A stretch of DNA of 64,000 bases, taken from Pyrenochaeta sp. MPI-SDFR-AT-0127. Its lineage: Eukaryota > Ascomycota > Dothideomycetes > Pleosporales > Cucurbitariaceae. Made by a program: the position numbers and the translations under genes. The DNA is taken from positions 186,001 to 250,000 of the forward strand of contig JAGTJM010000022.1 in the NCBI GenBank assembly GCA_020747015.1, read 5' to 3'. Positions 1 through 12,013 of the stretch are shown here, one piece after another. Under the pieces are notes generated by a model that was not told the origin of the DNA, made no database searches, and worked only from the letters and a program-made list of their open reading frames with translations. The first letter of the stretch is position 1. Each line of letters opens with the position of its first letter.

Positions 1-3000
1 ATATTGTGTGTTAGGCGGAAGGGGACAAGCTCTGGTTTCTCGAAGGTGAGGCCTTTGTCGAAAAGGCAATTAAAGTCTACATGGAAAGTTCCGCCGTCGC
101 CTTGCTCGAGAAGCACATTCTCTCCGTGACGGTCTCCAAGACCAAGTACGTGCCCGACGATACTCATTACTGCGCAGGAGCGTGTGTATCGTAGGCGGGC
201 GCCGAACCATGCCTCTGGTTCCGGGAAAGTCTCGACAAACCATTCATGCAGGACAGGCTGGAATTTGCCAAGAATGCGTTCGGTGAAAATGGGTACTTTG
301 CTTGGTGATGACGAGGCTTCGTTCAATAGCACGCGAATTTCTGTGTAATCAATAGACACGTTGTGCTGGCGATAGAACCGAATAATAATATCGCGCATTG
401 GCTTGAGACCTTCGACCCACTCGATGGTGCCGCATTCTTCATTGAGGGGCGTAACAGCGTATGTCTTAATGTACAGACGGCGTTTGCTAGATTCGATATC
501 TTTCTGAAGCGCTCGATTGATCATAGCATTGAATTCCATGAGACGCTGATCCTTGCGCAGATCATCTTTGGGTTTGCAAAGCAGTCCGTATGAGCGCCCA
601 TCTGATCCCCGAACGTTAACCTTTCGTGGACGTTGTAGTGATGACAAGACTAGCACATCATCCATGAATGAGTGTATTGTAATGGCGTCTTGTGGGAATG
701 GGTTGTGACGACGAATGGCATGACTGTCGTTGCCCGCTGGGAGATTTGGAAGCATGTTGGCTTCGATGGGAACGACTAACTGGGTAGGAGCGAGTTTATG
801 ATTGAATCCAAGGTCCCTCGATAGGCTCACATGTGCGACTCGCTGCTCGACAGGAGCATCGCAAGCCGCTAGGAGTGCATCAGTAAGCCTTTGGCCCTGT
901 ATAATCAGATTTTTCAGATCAAGTGCAGCTCCCTTGCGCTTTGATGCATCCTTGCGTTTGTCAGCAGAGCTTGAAACCTGACCGACTCGATCACTTACGC
1001 GTAACTTTTGAAGCACTGCAGTACCACGTGCCCGACGGTCATCCTGTGTAGAGTGAAGGACAGCGAGCAGACTCCAGAGTGCTTGTTGCGGGTACGATGA
1101 CGCTACCCGTATGATAATGGTTTGGAGAGCATCCCATACATTCTTGTTCGGATGACTGATGCGAGTAATGATCTGGGGGAATGCTGTGTACCAGGCAAAT
1201 GCAGGCATCCGCTCAGAATAACGCTTGAGGTACGAGTTGATACCATCAAGGTAGTTCTGCCTGTGCCCATGAAACTCTTTGTCTTTGGCCGTACGAGGGG
1301 CGGTGTTCATGACCTCCATACCCATATCTAACCAGAGGGTGAGGACCTTGGGTAATGTTTGATAGTAGTACTTTGTACCATAAACTGTCGAGCGAACGAA
1401 GTTCTCTATCACAAGCTTGATCAAACTGCCTGCCAGATACTCAGAGCTCTGTTTCGAGACCGGTAATCGTTTCTCGGACTCTAAGAGTTTGAGGTACCAT
1501 CTTCCTAAGTAGTAGTGGCCTTTGTCCCATCTAGGGTATGGTTGTACCCCTTTCACATATTCCTCTTTCAAGGATATGGACTGTGTCTGACCAGCTCGAT
1601 CTAGCCACTTTGCGAGGAGCAACTGCGCATGGCATTTTACCTTATTTATCTGCTCATCTCCTCGACCAGTTGTAGTTACGGACACGTTGACTGGCACAGT
1701 GTCGTCTAACTGAAATGCGTTGCCATCGATTGCACCTCGCAGGTTTTGGATAGCCTTGCGATGATGCCCTTCCTTCCAAAGCAGTTTGGAATACTCAATC
1801 TTCGATGCATTATCGCCCAGTCGCTCAGCATGCAGCACTGAGTTGAAAGCAGTAGTCATGAAACCCCCTTGACGGGCGAGTCTGCCAGTGGTGAGCCATG
1901 CAGATGCAATGTCTAGCTTTGTGAAATCGATGCTTCGCCCAGTCAGCTCACGTTGCTCACATGTTTATGGAGTAGATGCTTACCGGGACAACGACATGAC
2001 CGCACGACGGACTCCAAGCAGGTATTGTTTATCCGAGGTATATGCACCAACGATATCCAATCTCCGGTCCAGGCTTTCAATCATGGCTTCACGATCTGGA
2101 ATGGTTTGTGAGTTTATGCCACTAACAGTCTCCATTTCGTACAACGCATGTAACTTGACCAGATGGTCGTGACAGGCTTGTATGGAGGACGTTGTCGAAG
2201 GAGAGAGGGTTTTAGCCAGTGTCTCTCGCAAGCTCGCGATGATTTGCATGAAGTCTGTGCCTTTGTTGTGACGTAGAGCGAGCAATGCTTGGCCCACGCC
2301 GACATTGAAGTCCAGAAACGCCGGTTTACCTGAGTTTTGCGTAGAATCAAGGAGTCTTTCAAGTTGTTCCCACTTACCAGCCGACCAAGCGGCTTCTGCT
2401 GCGAATGGGAGCGTACTGTTTGTGAGTGAGTTCGCTGCATTGAACCCGTCGACATAGTTGAGGATTGCATCTGCAGGCGTACATTAGCTACCGCTTGACG
2501 TATCTCACCGGAATGAGCTTACCATATTGCCCAGACTCCTTCAGGCAAGTAAGGAGATTGATCTGAGTCTCGATGTCGTTCGGCTTTTCGGCCAGAGCAA
2601 TCTCATACCAACTTTGAGCCGCTGTCCAACGCCCAGCTTTACGATCCTCAATGATTTGCTGCTCCGGGTTCAGTACCTTGAGATGGGCTGAAATTCCTTC
2701 GATGCTGTCCGGCTCGTCTATATGGGCATATATCATTTGCAAATGTTGCAACAATTCATCCTTCTCCGAACGCTGCTGAGTCGCTCCAGTCTTGACATGC
2801 TGCTTTTGGCGATAGTATTGCTCCCAATGAAAGAGCGCTCGAGCGTATGACCCACATTCAACTGCACGTTGTGAGATGACTTCAGCGGGGATCATCTGAA
2901 GAATGCCTTCCACACGACTGATCTCTTTGATGGCGGCCATTTCATCGACCTCTGAAACACCACGACCAGTCTTACCGGCCATCGCTCTTGCGTCTGCGAC

Positions 3001-6000
3001 AGCCTTCCTCTTCTCTTGCAGCCATAATGACAAGTAATCAAGGGTCTGGAATACATTCTGCTGAAAGTTAGTCAACTGCTGGTCGTGGAGAAGACAAGTA
3101 ACCATTACCTCACTGCATTGCTTGACATGTGCTGCATCAGGCTGTTCTAGCGATACAATATCTTGTTGTAGCACTGTCAACATTTCGAGTCCGACATTGA
3201 GCATGTTTTGCTCATGATCAGAAACGATGACATTCAATGCCGCGAAAGGAAGTATAAACGTAGCAATCGAGAGATCATAACCTCTGATGATGCGTGCCAG
3301 GACTGGGAAGACCATTTCAACGTTTACACCTTGCCCCTTGCGCAATAAGTCATACACGAAGGTCTGAAGCCAAGTCCCATGGCTGATATTCGAACTAAAT
3401 ATCGGATAGTTTGGACCCTCGTATTGCAAGGCAGGGTTCTGATTGACTGAGTACTTTGAGTCCAGGAAAGGAGTCAGGACGTTCCTCACTGCCTCCGGAA
3501 TTTCGTTCCAGCGCTGTGCCTCAGTGCTAGTCTGTGAAGATCGTGGCTTTGCACCACGAAGGGCACTGAATCCACAGTGTTTGAGCATCTCCTGCATGAC
3601 GTAGGCAATCCATCCTTGTGCTTTGGCGTTGGTGGTTGACAGGAAAACTTTGACGAGAACTTGCTCGAGCAACAAGGCTACAAAATCAATGTCTTCGTCA
3701 CGTCGCGAAAAGTTCGACAGCATTAGCACACGTTTCTTCTCCCGAACCGTCTCCACCCGGTACGGATCGAGGCCGCCAATTATACCCAGACATTGAGCAC
3801 ACAAGATAGTAATGTCAAATTGGTTCTCTGCAAAACGTATGCTGGCGTCGAGGAGAGATCGACTCAAGGCTGCCAGAATTGGCGAGGCCTTTTGGCCGAC
3901 TACTGACTGATGTAAGTCCTTTTGATTGAGGTCAAGGAATGGCACAAGTTCCCTGAGAGCTTGTCGCACTACAACGGCGTTTTGATCTTTACATCGATTG
4001 CTAAAAGCATGAAATGTTTTGAGGGTGTCAACCATCTCTTTAAAACGGACCAACTCTCCTTCAATCTTTGACATGATTGGAATGCCCGCAAGGGAAGGGA
4101 GATACTCTACTCTTGCCCTAATTTGCGCATTATACTGCTGTATGAGAGTAGTAATGGTCTTGTTGGCTTTAAGCTGGGTATCGTCCGAGAATAGTGACCA
4201 ATGTTGCACAACGAGGGCGAAAGTCTGATCGACTACGAGCATAGTTTCGTCTTCATCCAGAGCTGAAAGGAAGGCAGACCAAACAACGAATGTGTCGTCA
4301 CAGAGTTGTGGATCTGCCATTGCAGACTGCAGGCAAGCACGAATCTAGTCTTTGTGAGCTAACAAGAAATTCATGTTTAGGGATCGACTTACCTGTGGCA
4401 ACGCCCCATTCACACTGTAGCGAGCAAGACTGATGAGGTCGCCGATAGCAGATATACATCTCTTCCGCTCAGGTAGGGTCTGTGGTATGGCTTTACCATG
4501 TGAAAGAGGGCTTTCAATTATGTCTGAAAAATGGGCGATGATCCCAAGAATATGTGCTTCACAAAATGCATCCAGAGCCTTAGCTTTGGACGCTGACTTA
4601 CGTTGTGAACTTTTAGAGTCAGCGAGTATTGCAAGCGTTGTGAAGCCGTTGTAAAACTGAACAATTAGCAATAGGTTAATTTTTGGTACAGGTTATACGC
4701 ACAGGTTTTTTCCGTGCGCAGTCTTGGTCCGCAGCCAGCATAAGAATTTCGATAGCGATACCCGTTATATCCAGCGCAACCCAAGCCTCGAGCTTGTTGT
4801 TGCTCCCTTCTCGCATAGCCGGCTCGATGGTGCCTAAAGTTTCCATTGCATTCCGCTCAATGTCCGCTACGGGCTGAGACAAAAGCAAAGCAAGAACTTT
4901 AGCAAGATTAGTTCTAGGTTGTGTCAAAACTTCAGCTACGGATGCCTTTCGAGCCTGAGCGATCTTTTCAATGATATCTCTCCTCTTGCTCAAAACTAGG
5001 TGAGGTAGAGTATCTCCTTGAGTCAGGACCAGAAGTTGCCGAACGCTTTGCTCGGTCAAGTCGGCTAATTGTTGTGCTTTCTGGGGCTTGTTGATGATAT
5101 CTTTGATGACAGAAAAGCCAATGACCTTCCAGTAAGGGCTCAAAAGCTGAGTTGTTTCCATAGAAAAATTCTTGGCAATAGATTCAAGCTGTGTTTGTCA
5201 GAACCACGGTAAGAAGTACGACACAGAACTCACTTCAGAATACGCCATCCCGCACACTAAAGCGTTGGGGTGGCCAAGATACTCGACAAGGTGATGCAAT
5301 ATGATTGGAAGTTCCAATTCGCCACATACGCTTGCCATGGTTAGCCAGACCCCTATTGTGAAGAGAAACTAACTTACCGCGCAATCAGACCGTACGCCAT
5401 GATGAGAGTTTCCTGATCAGATAAAATATTTCGCGTCGCAAGAGCAGCAAGAAACTCGATAGTGGACCTCCGGTTCTTCTGACGACAGCTTCTCGAAATG
5501 TCGTCCCTTAGAAACACCATCAAAGAAGTCCTATTGTATCGTGAGCCGCTAGACTTTATACGTGACTTTTTTTTACCTTACGTTGCTGCAAGTTTCAGTT
5601 CCCGTAATGATCGACTCATCGATCCGAGCAACCATTGGCCTAACTCGCATATCTCCAAATTCAAGTAGTCAGTATCAGATATATGGTTAAAGACTCGACC
5701 AATAGCTATGGCCATGAGAACACGAGCTTTCAATGACTTCTGAAACAAAGTTTCTTTTACAATTGTAAGCATCGCTGCCACAATTTCTTTCCAGTCTTCC
5801 ACACTGTCATTTTTGTTCCAGTATACTTCTGGGTTTCGGTTGGAGACGGTCAGTGCATCGCACAGCGTACATTCAAGGGTGCTCCAATGCTGTGAACTCG
5901 TCTTGGGTCGTTGCAAACACTGTGAGCCAGCGCAGGCGACTTTAGAAAGAGCTCCCAACAGTTCAAGTTGTGTGCTTTCCCATTGCTCATTGTCTGGTAT

Positions 6001-7744
6001 CGAAGAATACCTAGCCCTGATCTCGTAAGTGTGTGTTCACTCGCTGGGATTATGAAACTCACTGAATGGTGTTGTGAAGGCCAGACAAGTTGAGCACGGG
6101 AGACTCTTGCGTACTGCCGTTCAAAGCTATCACAAGTTGTTCATATGTAGAACTGTTGATATCTTCAACAGGACCTGGTAAAACCTTACGCCGCTTTACT
6201 GGTCTATCCATATCGCCTGAATTGATTGCTTGAAATGTCTTCATAACTTGCGCGGACTCCTCTAAGATCTGAGGGTCGGAAAAGCATCCAGAGGTATTCA
6301 AACAGAGCTCTTCGCGTAAACTTGCAACGTCCATGGGCCAATCGCCAGGTGAGGTCCAAAGACAAAGCGCCAGCTACGTTCTATCAGCATCGCATTGGAA
6401 GACAAAACTCAACACATACCTGTAAGTCCCTGTAAAACAAAGAGAATTGCTCCTCATGTTTGCAGATCTTGGCAATGTTTGCCTCCATGTCTTGTAGAAG
6501 GGCAAGTTTGGCCGAAGCTTGTCGGTGTCGGGGAATCAATGCATGTGTAGGAGAACCTGTTAGACCACTGCGTAAACGTGTGAAACAAGAAGCGACTCGA
6601 ATTTGATTAGCCTCTGACGAGACCACCGTAGAAAGATCCCAAAGAAGAGCGGAGAGACTACTAGCGAGAGTTTGAGCGGCTTTTGGCGAACTTAAGGAAC
6701 GGGTTTCAGGAGCTGTCGCGAGAAAAGCGACCACGTCCAGTAATTGCAAATACAAGTTCACGATTTCATTGTGAAGCGGGTGCTTGTCAGAACCTGTCGT
6801 CCAGCGTCTGAAATATTGCCACATTTTACTAGTGCTGTCCAGGATCCAGGATTGATAATGCTCAAAGCCGGCAGGAGCTGTATAACTTTTCAGGCAAGTC
6901 TCATTCGCCAGTGTGAAGAGAAGACTGAACCCAATATGGATTGCCGCTATTTGAGAAGTGACTGCCCTCTGTAGGTCGTGAGGTAAAGCAACAATCTGCT
7001 GACTCTCAGGCCAGAATTCGCCAATACTACTGGATGATGGTAATGCCACTTGGAATGCCGAAGTCAGTAACAACCCAGGATCGTTCACGTTTTCCAACTC
7101 TGTTAGAATGTCTGCAGAGAATTTAGTGGAGTCATTGCAGTAGTTTTGATGTACATACGTTGAACGCATGATCTGTAAAGCTGCAGAACAGCCGTTGCCT
7201 GGCGCCAGAGAGTACAAGTTCGGGTAAGCACGCCGAGACAAAGACTAAGGAGGTCATACACATGCTCGTGAAAGGGCTGTAGGGTGACATGCGTTAACAG
7301 GCCAAGCAGCTTGGGATATAGCCAGAGGATAAGCGGCGGCCGTGGGCCCCCTTCGTCATCGCCATCCTTAGCGCTTAACAGTAGATGGGGTTTCTGCTGC
7401 AGAATGAGTTTGATTACAGCAATGCTATCGATGCCCTGCTGCCTCTGCTGATCTTGGGCGAAAGGATCATCTTTGAAGAGGTTCTCCAGTCCAGCTTCAG
7501 CAATGACACATATTAGAGCAACAAGCTGCGGATCTGGCTCATCGGTGCTTGGGTGTTGCAGGAATTCTTTTACAAGCTCCCCAAAGGAGACTTTGGCTGC
7601 GGAGTCCTGCCTTGCGTGAATGTTCGAGGCATTGTGTACGATCTGGGCGGCAATCGTAGATGGAGGTGGATTCCCAATCGCATGTCCGTTGGTGACGGGC
7701 GGCGGAGCCATACGTTGAGTCGAACCCCCGCCTTTGCGGGCCAT
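1..7744 (-). CDS. MEC1: ATR/Mec1/UvsB PI3K-like checkpoint kinase (3' end beyond window)
   Basis: Serine/threonine kinase of the DNA-damage and replication checkpoint. The ATG at 7744 opens MARKGGGSTQRM. About ten exons follow, with main blocks near 7744-7150, 7130-6420, 6380-6060, 6020-5580, 5160-4690, 4670-4390, 4320-2520, 2470-1980 and 1940-1. A UME-like region lies at about 4670-4400 (minus-strand reading FSDIIESPLSHGKAIPQTL) and a long FAT region at about 2500-800. The kinase domain starts near 780. It shows the ATR-like stretch DLRKDQRLMEFNAMINRAL, the catalytic loop GLGDRHGEN (positions about 120-145) and HVDFNCLFDKGLTF just before the edge at RLTHN. The frames join through plausible introns with no frameshift that I can see. 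The missing part is the end of the kinase domain plus the FATC domain. Divergent from COX16. Confidence 0.95.
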
Positions 7745-8372
7745 GGTAACAGTTACCGGTGGGTCATAGCGAGGGGCGTCAGAAACAGAACTGAGAACCT
7801 TCAGGTGGGACCGGAAGGGAGATCGTTGCTGAAGACCCAGTGGCCGACTGTGTGGATTACCTGAGCAACTGTGGCTGAGTGGAGAGTGATTCGCGGTAAG
7901 GTTTTTGTACTTTTGATGTTTGCTTTAGAGTGAAGAACGAGCGACTGAGCATCGACCCAGAGCAATATGAGAGGGGTATAGTCGGGTACTCTGTATAACC
8001 GGCCTCACGGGGTGACTTTGGCGTTAAATTAGTGTAGCAGCTTGCAGCAGCGTCACTTGAGGTAGTCGTAGAGGATCCAGAGAGCCACGTGAGCTGAGTC
8101 TTGATGCGTACATGGGCAAACATGTGGCGCGTCGGACAAATTCACGTAATCACGGGACCCTGCCAAGGCACCATTTGCGGCAAAGTGTACTGCATCGCCA
8201 TTCGAGCTTCAAACATCAGGCCATGCATGTCTACACTTTCAATTGAGCGGACCTGAACGCCGAATTACTGCCAACACTACCGGTCACATAGATTCCGTGT
8301 GCTTCAGCGGAACGACGCGCCCATTGGGCCCTATCTCCAAATCCCAACGCTGCTCCGCCTGACACTTGCAAT
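7745..8372. promoter_or_regulatory. Divergent intergenic region MEC1/COX16
   Basis: These 628 bases separate the start codons of two divergent genes, so both promoters and 5' leaders must lie here. I see no clear TATA box, no RNA gene and no convincing extra ORF; the short open frames overlap on both strands without family features. Confidence 0.5.
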
Positions 8373-8888
8373 ATGCCAGGACCCTTCACTTCAAAGTCCT
8401 TCCGCGCCACTCTCCCCAATTCTGTCGCTGCCAAATACAGGAAAGCGCTCCAGAAACACCCCTTTCTACTCTTTGGCCTGCCGTTCATCAGCACCATTGT
8501 AGCCGGATCATTTATGCTCACACCAGCGACGGCCCTACGATACGAGCGCTATGACCGCAAGAACCAGCAGATAACACAAGAAGAGGCGATGGGGTTGCGA
8601 GGGGAGAGACGGAAAGTCAACATGAAGGATGAATATTATGTGAGTGTGCGCCCCGGCCGTATATGCGAGGATCTTTTCGCTTGCTTGATTCGAAAGAAAG
8701 AGCGAAGGGATGTGGGAAAGAGCAACATAAGATAATAGCGGGGAAGGGATTGAACCGGTTGCCTTGATAGGAATTAAATTTGGAGACGGGCTAATGGTGA
8801 ACAGAGATTACAGGCGAAAGATCTCGAAGACTGGGAGCAGAGGCGTGTTAAACGGTTACCAGGTGAACCAGATGGCACTCTGGTCTAA
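8373..8888 (+). CDS. COX16: Cytochrome c oxidase assembly protein Cox16
   Basis: Small inner-membrane protein of mitochondria needed to assemble cytochrome c oxidase. Two exons, 8373-8639 and 8805-8888, give 116 residues, the usual size. Exon 1 has a basic N-terminus and one membrane segment at about residues 30-50 (HPFLLFGLPFISTIVAGSF), followed by RYERYDRKNQQITQEEAM, a typical Cox16 stretch. The intron is 8640-8804 (GTGAGT, CTAAT branch site at 8791, ACAG). The acceptor at 8804 was preferred over a second AG at 8813 because it yields the family-like junction DEYY-RLQAKDLEDWEQ; the second would drop three residues in frame. The end is GEPDGTLV. Gene and function are secure; the acceptor choice is inference. 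Confidence 0.93.
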
Positions 8889-9608
8889 GATACACAAAAG
8901 CGAAGCATTGGGTCTGGCGTTATATGGATATTTGAGGGCCATAGCATGGGCCATAACCCTCGTCGAGCATTATGTTGATGTACAAACTCTCATCTCTGTT
9001 GGAGATGGCACGTGTGTATGAGAAAGGTGTGCATACACTACTGTGCACAGGCAGATACGCCGAGGAAAAAACATGCATGTTTGACCGCTGCTTTTTTTAT
9101 CGCTAAAATCTAGCTGGGAGCGAAGTCTCCTAAAAAGAACAGGACTTGGAAAAGTGAGGAAGTAACTAGAACTGTGAGCGAGACTGGAGCAGTGTATATA
9201 TGGTAATATGTTCTTCTATCTACCCGCTGCTCATCCGTCGAGCCTTATGCGGTCATAATGGTACTTATTCCTACGTTTTCCACCGAGTATATACAAGTTA
9301 AGTTGACGTCGAATAAGTACGCCAGTGTATCTCCGTGGAGCATACAGTCATCCAAATAGACAAAGGAACAGGATACGGACGTGCGCCACTATAACACGCG
9401 GAATAAAAGGAAAAGAGCTACAAGAATAAATGCCCCGATAGTGAACGAGACTCGTGAGCCAACAAAGGAGATTTTAACACCGCAAACTCCAAACAGGTAT
9501 ATGCCAGATGTCCTGTGCAGTAGCAAAGCAAAAATAGACTGGCGTTTTCCTCAGCCACTCATGACCCACGCAATATTATGACGCAACGCTCAATAGCAGA
9601 ACACACAT
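8889..9608. other. Convergent intergenic region
   Basis: About 720 bases between the stop of COX16 and the stop of the minus-strand membrane-protein gene. It should hold both 3' untranslated regions. It is AT-richer than its flanks. The only ORF of note, at 9381, has no family features. Confidence 0.5.
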
Positions 9609-12013
9609 TTACTTGAACATCCACTGGCAGTGACACGCATCACTCGGATCAGCACGCTTCCGCTTCTCCGGCAAGAGGTCACGATTACTGTGCCTCTTCG
9701 CGTTACCCGATTGTGTTGGTTGCGCAGCGAAGTACTCCTCATAACTCGGATCCTGCTCTTGCAACCAAATCCGCGTAGGACTATCATTCCCGTTTGGCGC
9801 AGGAGCAATTTGTCCATTGTCGAGAAGGATCATCTTCTGGCAGTATGGTTGCGGTGAATCTGGAAGGCGGCGTTCCTCAACCTTCACGATGCGGGGGTAG
9901 GGGGGTATGCGAAGAGACGCTGGCAAGTCTGGAGGTCCTTGGCGGCGAACGACAGAGGAGGGCGTTGGGACGACTCCAGTGACTTGCGTGGACAATGTTT
10001 GTGTGTTGCTTGTTGAGAGGATGGTAGTCGGTGTTGCGGCCGCCACGGCTGCAGAGTCTATGAATGTGGGACTGGGAGAATTGGAGGATCCTGGGGTAGG
10101 AAATACTGTGAATGATGCGGCTGTTGAGTTGTCTTCGGAGTAAACATAGCCTTCGATGAAGGTCCTGTTCCAATAGCAGTACCAAGGGTTGTCGCCAGGC
10201 CTGACCTGGAATCGCTGACGGAACCCCTTATCATCTTGCCGCTTCGTGCGTCCTGAGCCAACGCTGAAGTTGAGTTCTTCTGGTCTCAAGATGACAAGCT
10301 TATCGTAACGAGTTGCGAAGTGGTATGCTGGACCGTAGGCCTTATAGTCCAGATCAGATACGAGCTGCATTGGCTGCAGTTCTAGTTGAGGGGTTTGAAG
10401 ACCGTACAAAATGGCACCATCAGGCACTGCGGTGCCTCCTTTCATTGAAGCGTACTGTTGAGCTCCGCTGCTGCTATCGGAGGTATTAGTGATCGTGATG
10501 ACGAGTGGTGCAAAGGTCATTTTGCACGACCATGCCGAATACTGGTTCGCTTGCGTGAGACAGCCAGGGTTGCTTTCTTGTGGTACACCCAGAGGAAGCG
10601 CAAATGCCCCCGTTGGTAATGGCATAAGGCCAGGAGGTGCCGAGATGGGAATCGCATCGAAGAGAGTGCCGTTAGGGCCGGTAATTTGTGGTTGTCTGAT
10701 TCAAGTCAGTATCTTTTCTATCCTAGAAGTCACTACACTTACGGTTGATCATGCGGTTTGTTACGGTCATTCTTGTCTTTGTCGTTGTTGTGTTTCTTGG
10801 CAACAAAGGTGCCAATGGCTGCCCCAAGGGCAACAGCGAACACAATCAACAGAATGAGAACTACAGCAACGACTCCCATGGGAATCTTGCCCCATAACTT
10901 CCTCTTGCGCCAACTAGCCTTGGTGGGAGCTGGCTCTGCTTTTTCCGAGAAGCTGTTCTCGGTGGTCAACAATGACGCCGACGATGAGTCGGATGGTTCA
11001 GCCGGAACTGTACTGGCTCGATTCGAGTTTGTGTATGCCACGCTTCCAGTCTGCGTTTCTGGTCTTTGTGGAGGCAAACGCGCAGGTGTGACAGCGGGCA
11101 ACAAGGGTGCGGTAGGTGGGGCAGAGGCAGAGAAAGACATTGTGCTCAAAGGTGACACAGGAGAGACTGGCGTCATGAAAGGATCATCTGGGTCTACTGG
11201 GGTGGGTGCGGGGATCACACGCGACGCGCTTGCCTCCGCAGCCATTGAGGCCTTGGTGGGTCCTTCCTCTGGAAATCTCGAGTATGGTGGGAGCTGTTCA
11301 GTATGTCCATCTGGCCCGATAATGTCCTGCTCCTCACCGTCCGGTCCTAGGACTCTATGGTAGCCATTGTTAAGACCTGGGAATCCGACCGGGATCGCGG
11401 TCTGAATTTGCGGTACTGGTGGTCGTTCGGGCTCTTCGGGGGGCTCCTCGTCCACCAGGCCGCTCTGCGAGTACATAGCGTAGGGATGGGTCGGTCGCTG
11501 CAATGACATTGATCGATGCGGCTGCGGTTCTGTGGAGGTGGTTGCCACGCTTGAAGGCCTCACCATGGTGTGTTGTGGATACATACCATATGGGTGGCTA
11601 GGGCCTGTCTCAAAAGGGGGTTCTGAATTGCTCGTTGTCGCAAAAGATCCAGTTGAGCTGACCGAGTCGCGATGTGCGAGAGGTGAGTGGGCACTAGGGC
11701 CCCTTTGGAGGGGGGGTCGGCCATCCTGTGTCATCGAGTCTCGCACCTTGGCTGTGCTATTCCGTGTCGCCATCCTTCGTAGATCGTTGTCGTTTGGTTT
11801 CGCAGTCGACGCTTGTCGCTGCGGTGATTCGTTCCGAGCGTGGTCCTGCCGGTCGTTGTGCCACGCTTCGGTCGTGTTGGCGGGTCGGAAGCCATCCGAG
11901 ACGGAGGGCATAAAATCATCCTCGTTTGGGTCAATTTCGTGATCGTCGTCAAAGACGTTGTGCTGGCTGGACCGTCGCGAGGGCTCGTTGTTGTCGCTGT
12001 TGCGTCGTTCCAT
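9609..12013 (-). CDS. Single-pass membrane protein of unknown function, disordered N-terminus and conserved C-terminal ectodomain
   Basis: Two exons (12013-10743 and 10695-9609) with a 47-nt intron give 785 residues. Residues 1-370 are polar, Pro/Ser/Thr-rich and probably disordered (start MERRNSDNNEPSRRSSQHN). A strong membrane helix lies at about 376-402 (MGVVAVVLILLIVFAVALG), flanked by basic KRK and KKHNNDK runs. The roughly 380-residue C-terminal part has Asn-Xaa-Ser/Thr sites, paired Cys and Trp (YSAWSCKM, NPWYCYWNRTFIEGY) and a Ser/Thr-rich stretch, so it is probably outside the cytoplasm. There is no signal peptide, which suggests a type II orientation. It resembles a family often labelled 'glycoprotease family protein' or DUF7820 in fungi. 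That label is from memory, and I see no protease motif. Function unknown. Confidence 0.85.

Noticed and set aside
10758..11942. Plus-strand ORFs antisense to the membrane-protein gene
   Set aside because: They mirror the Pro/Ser-rich codons of the real gene and contain no domain.
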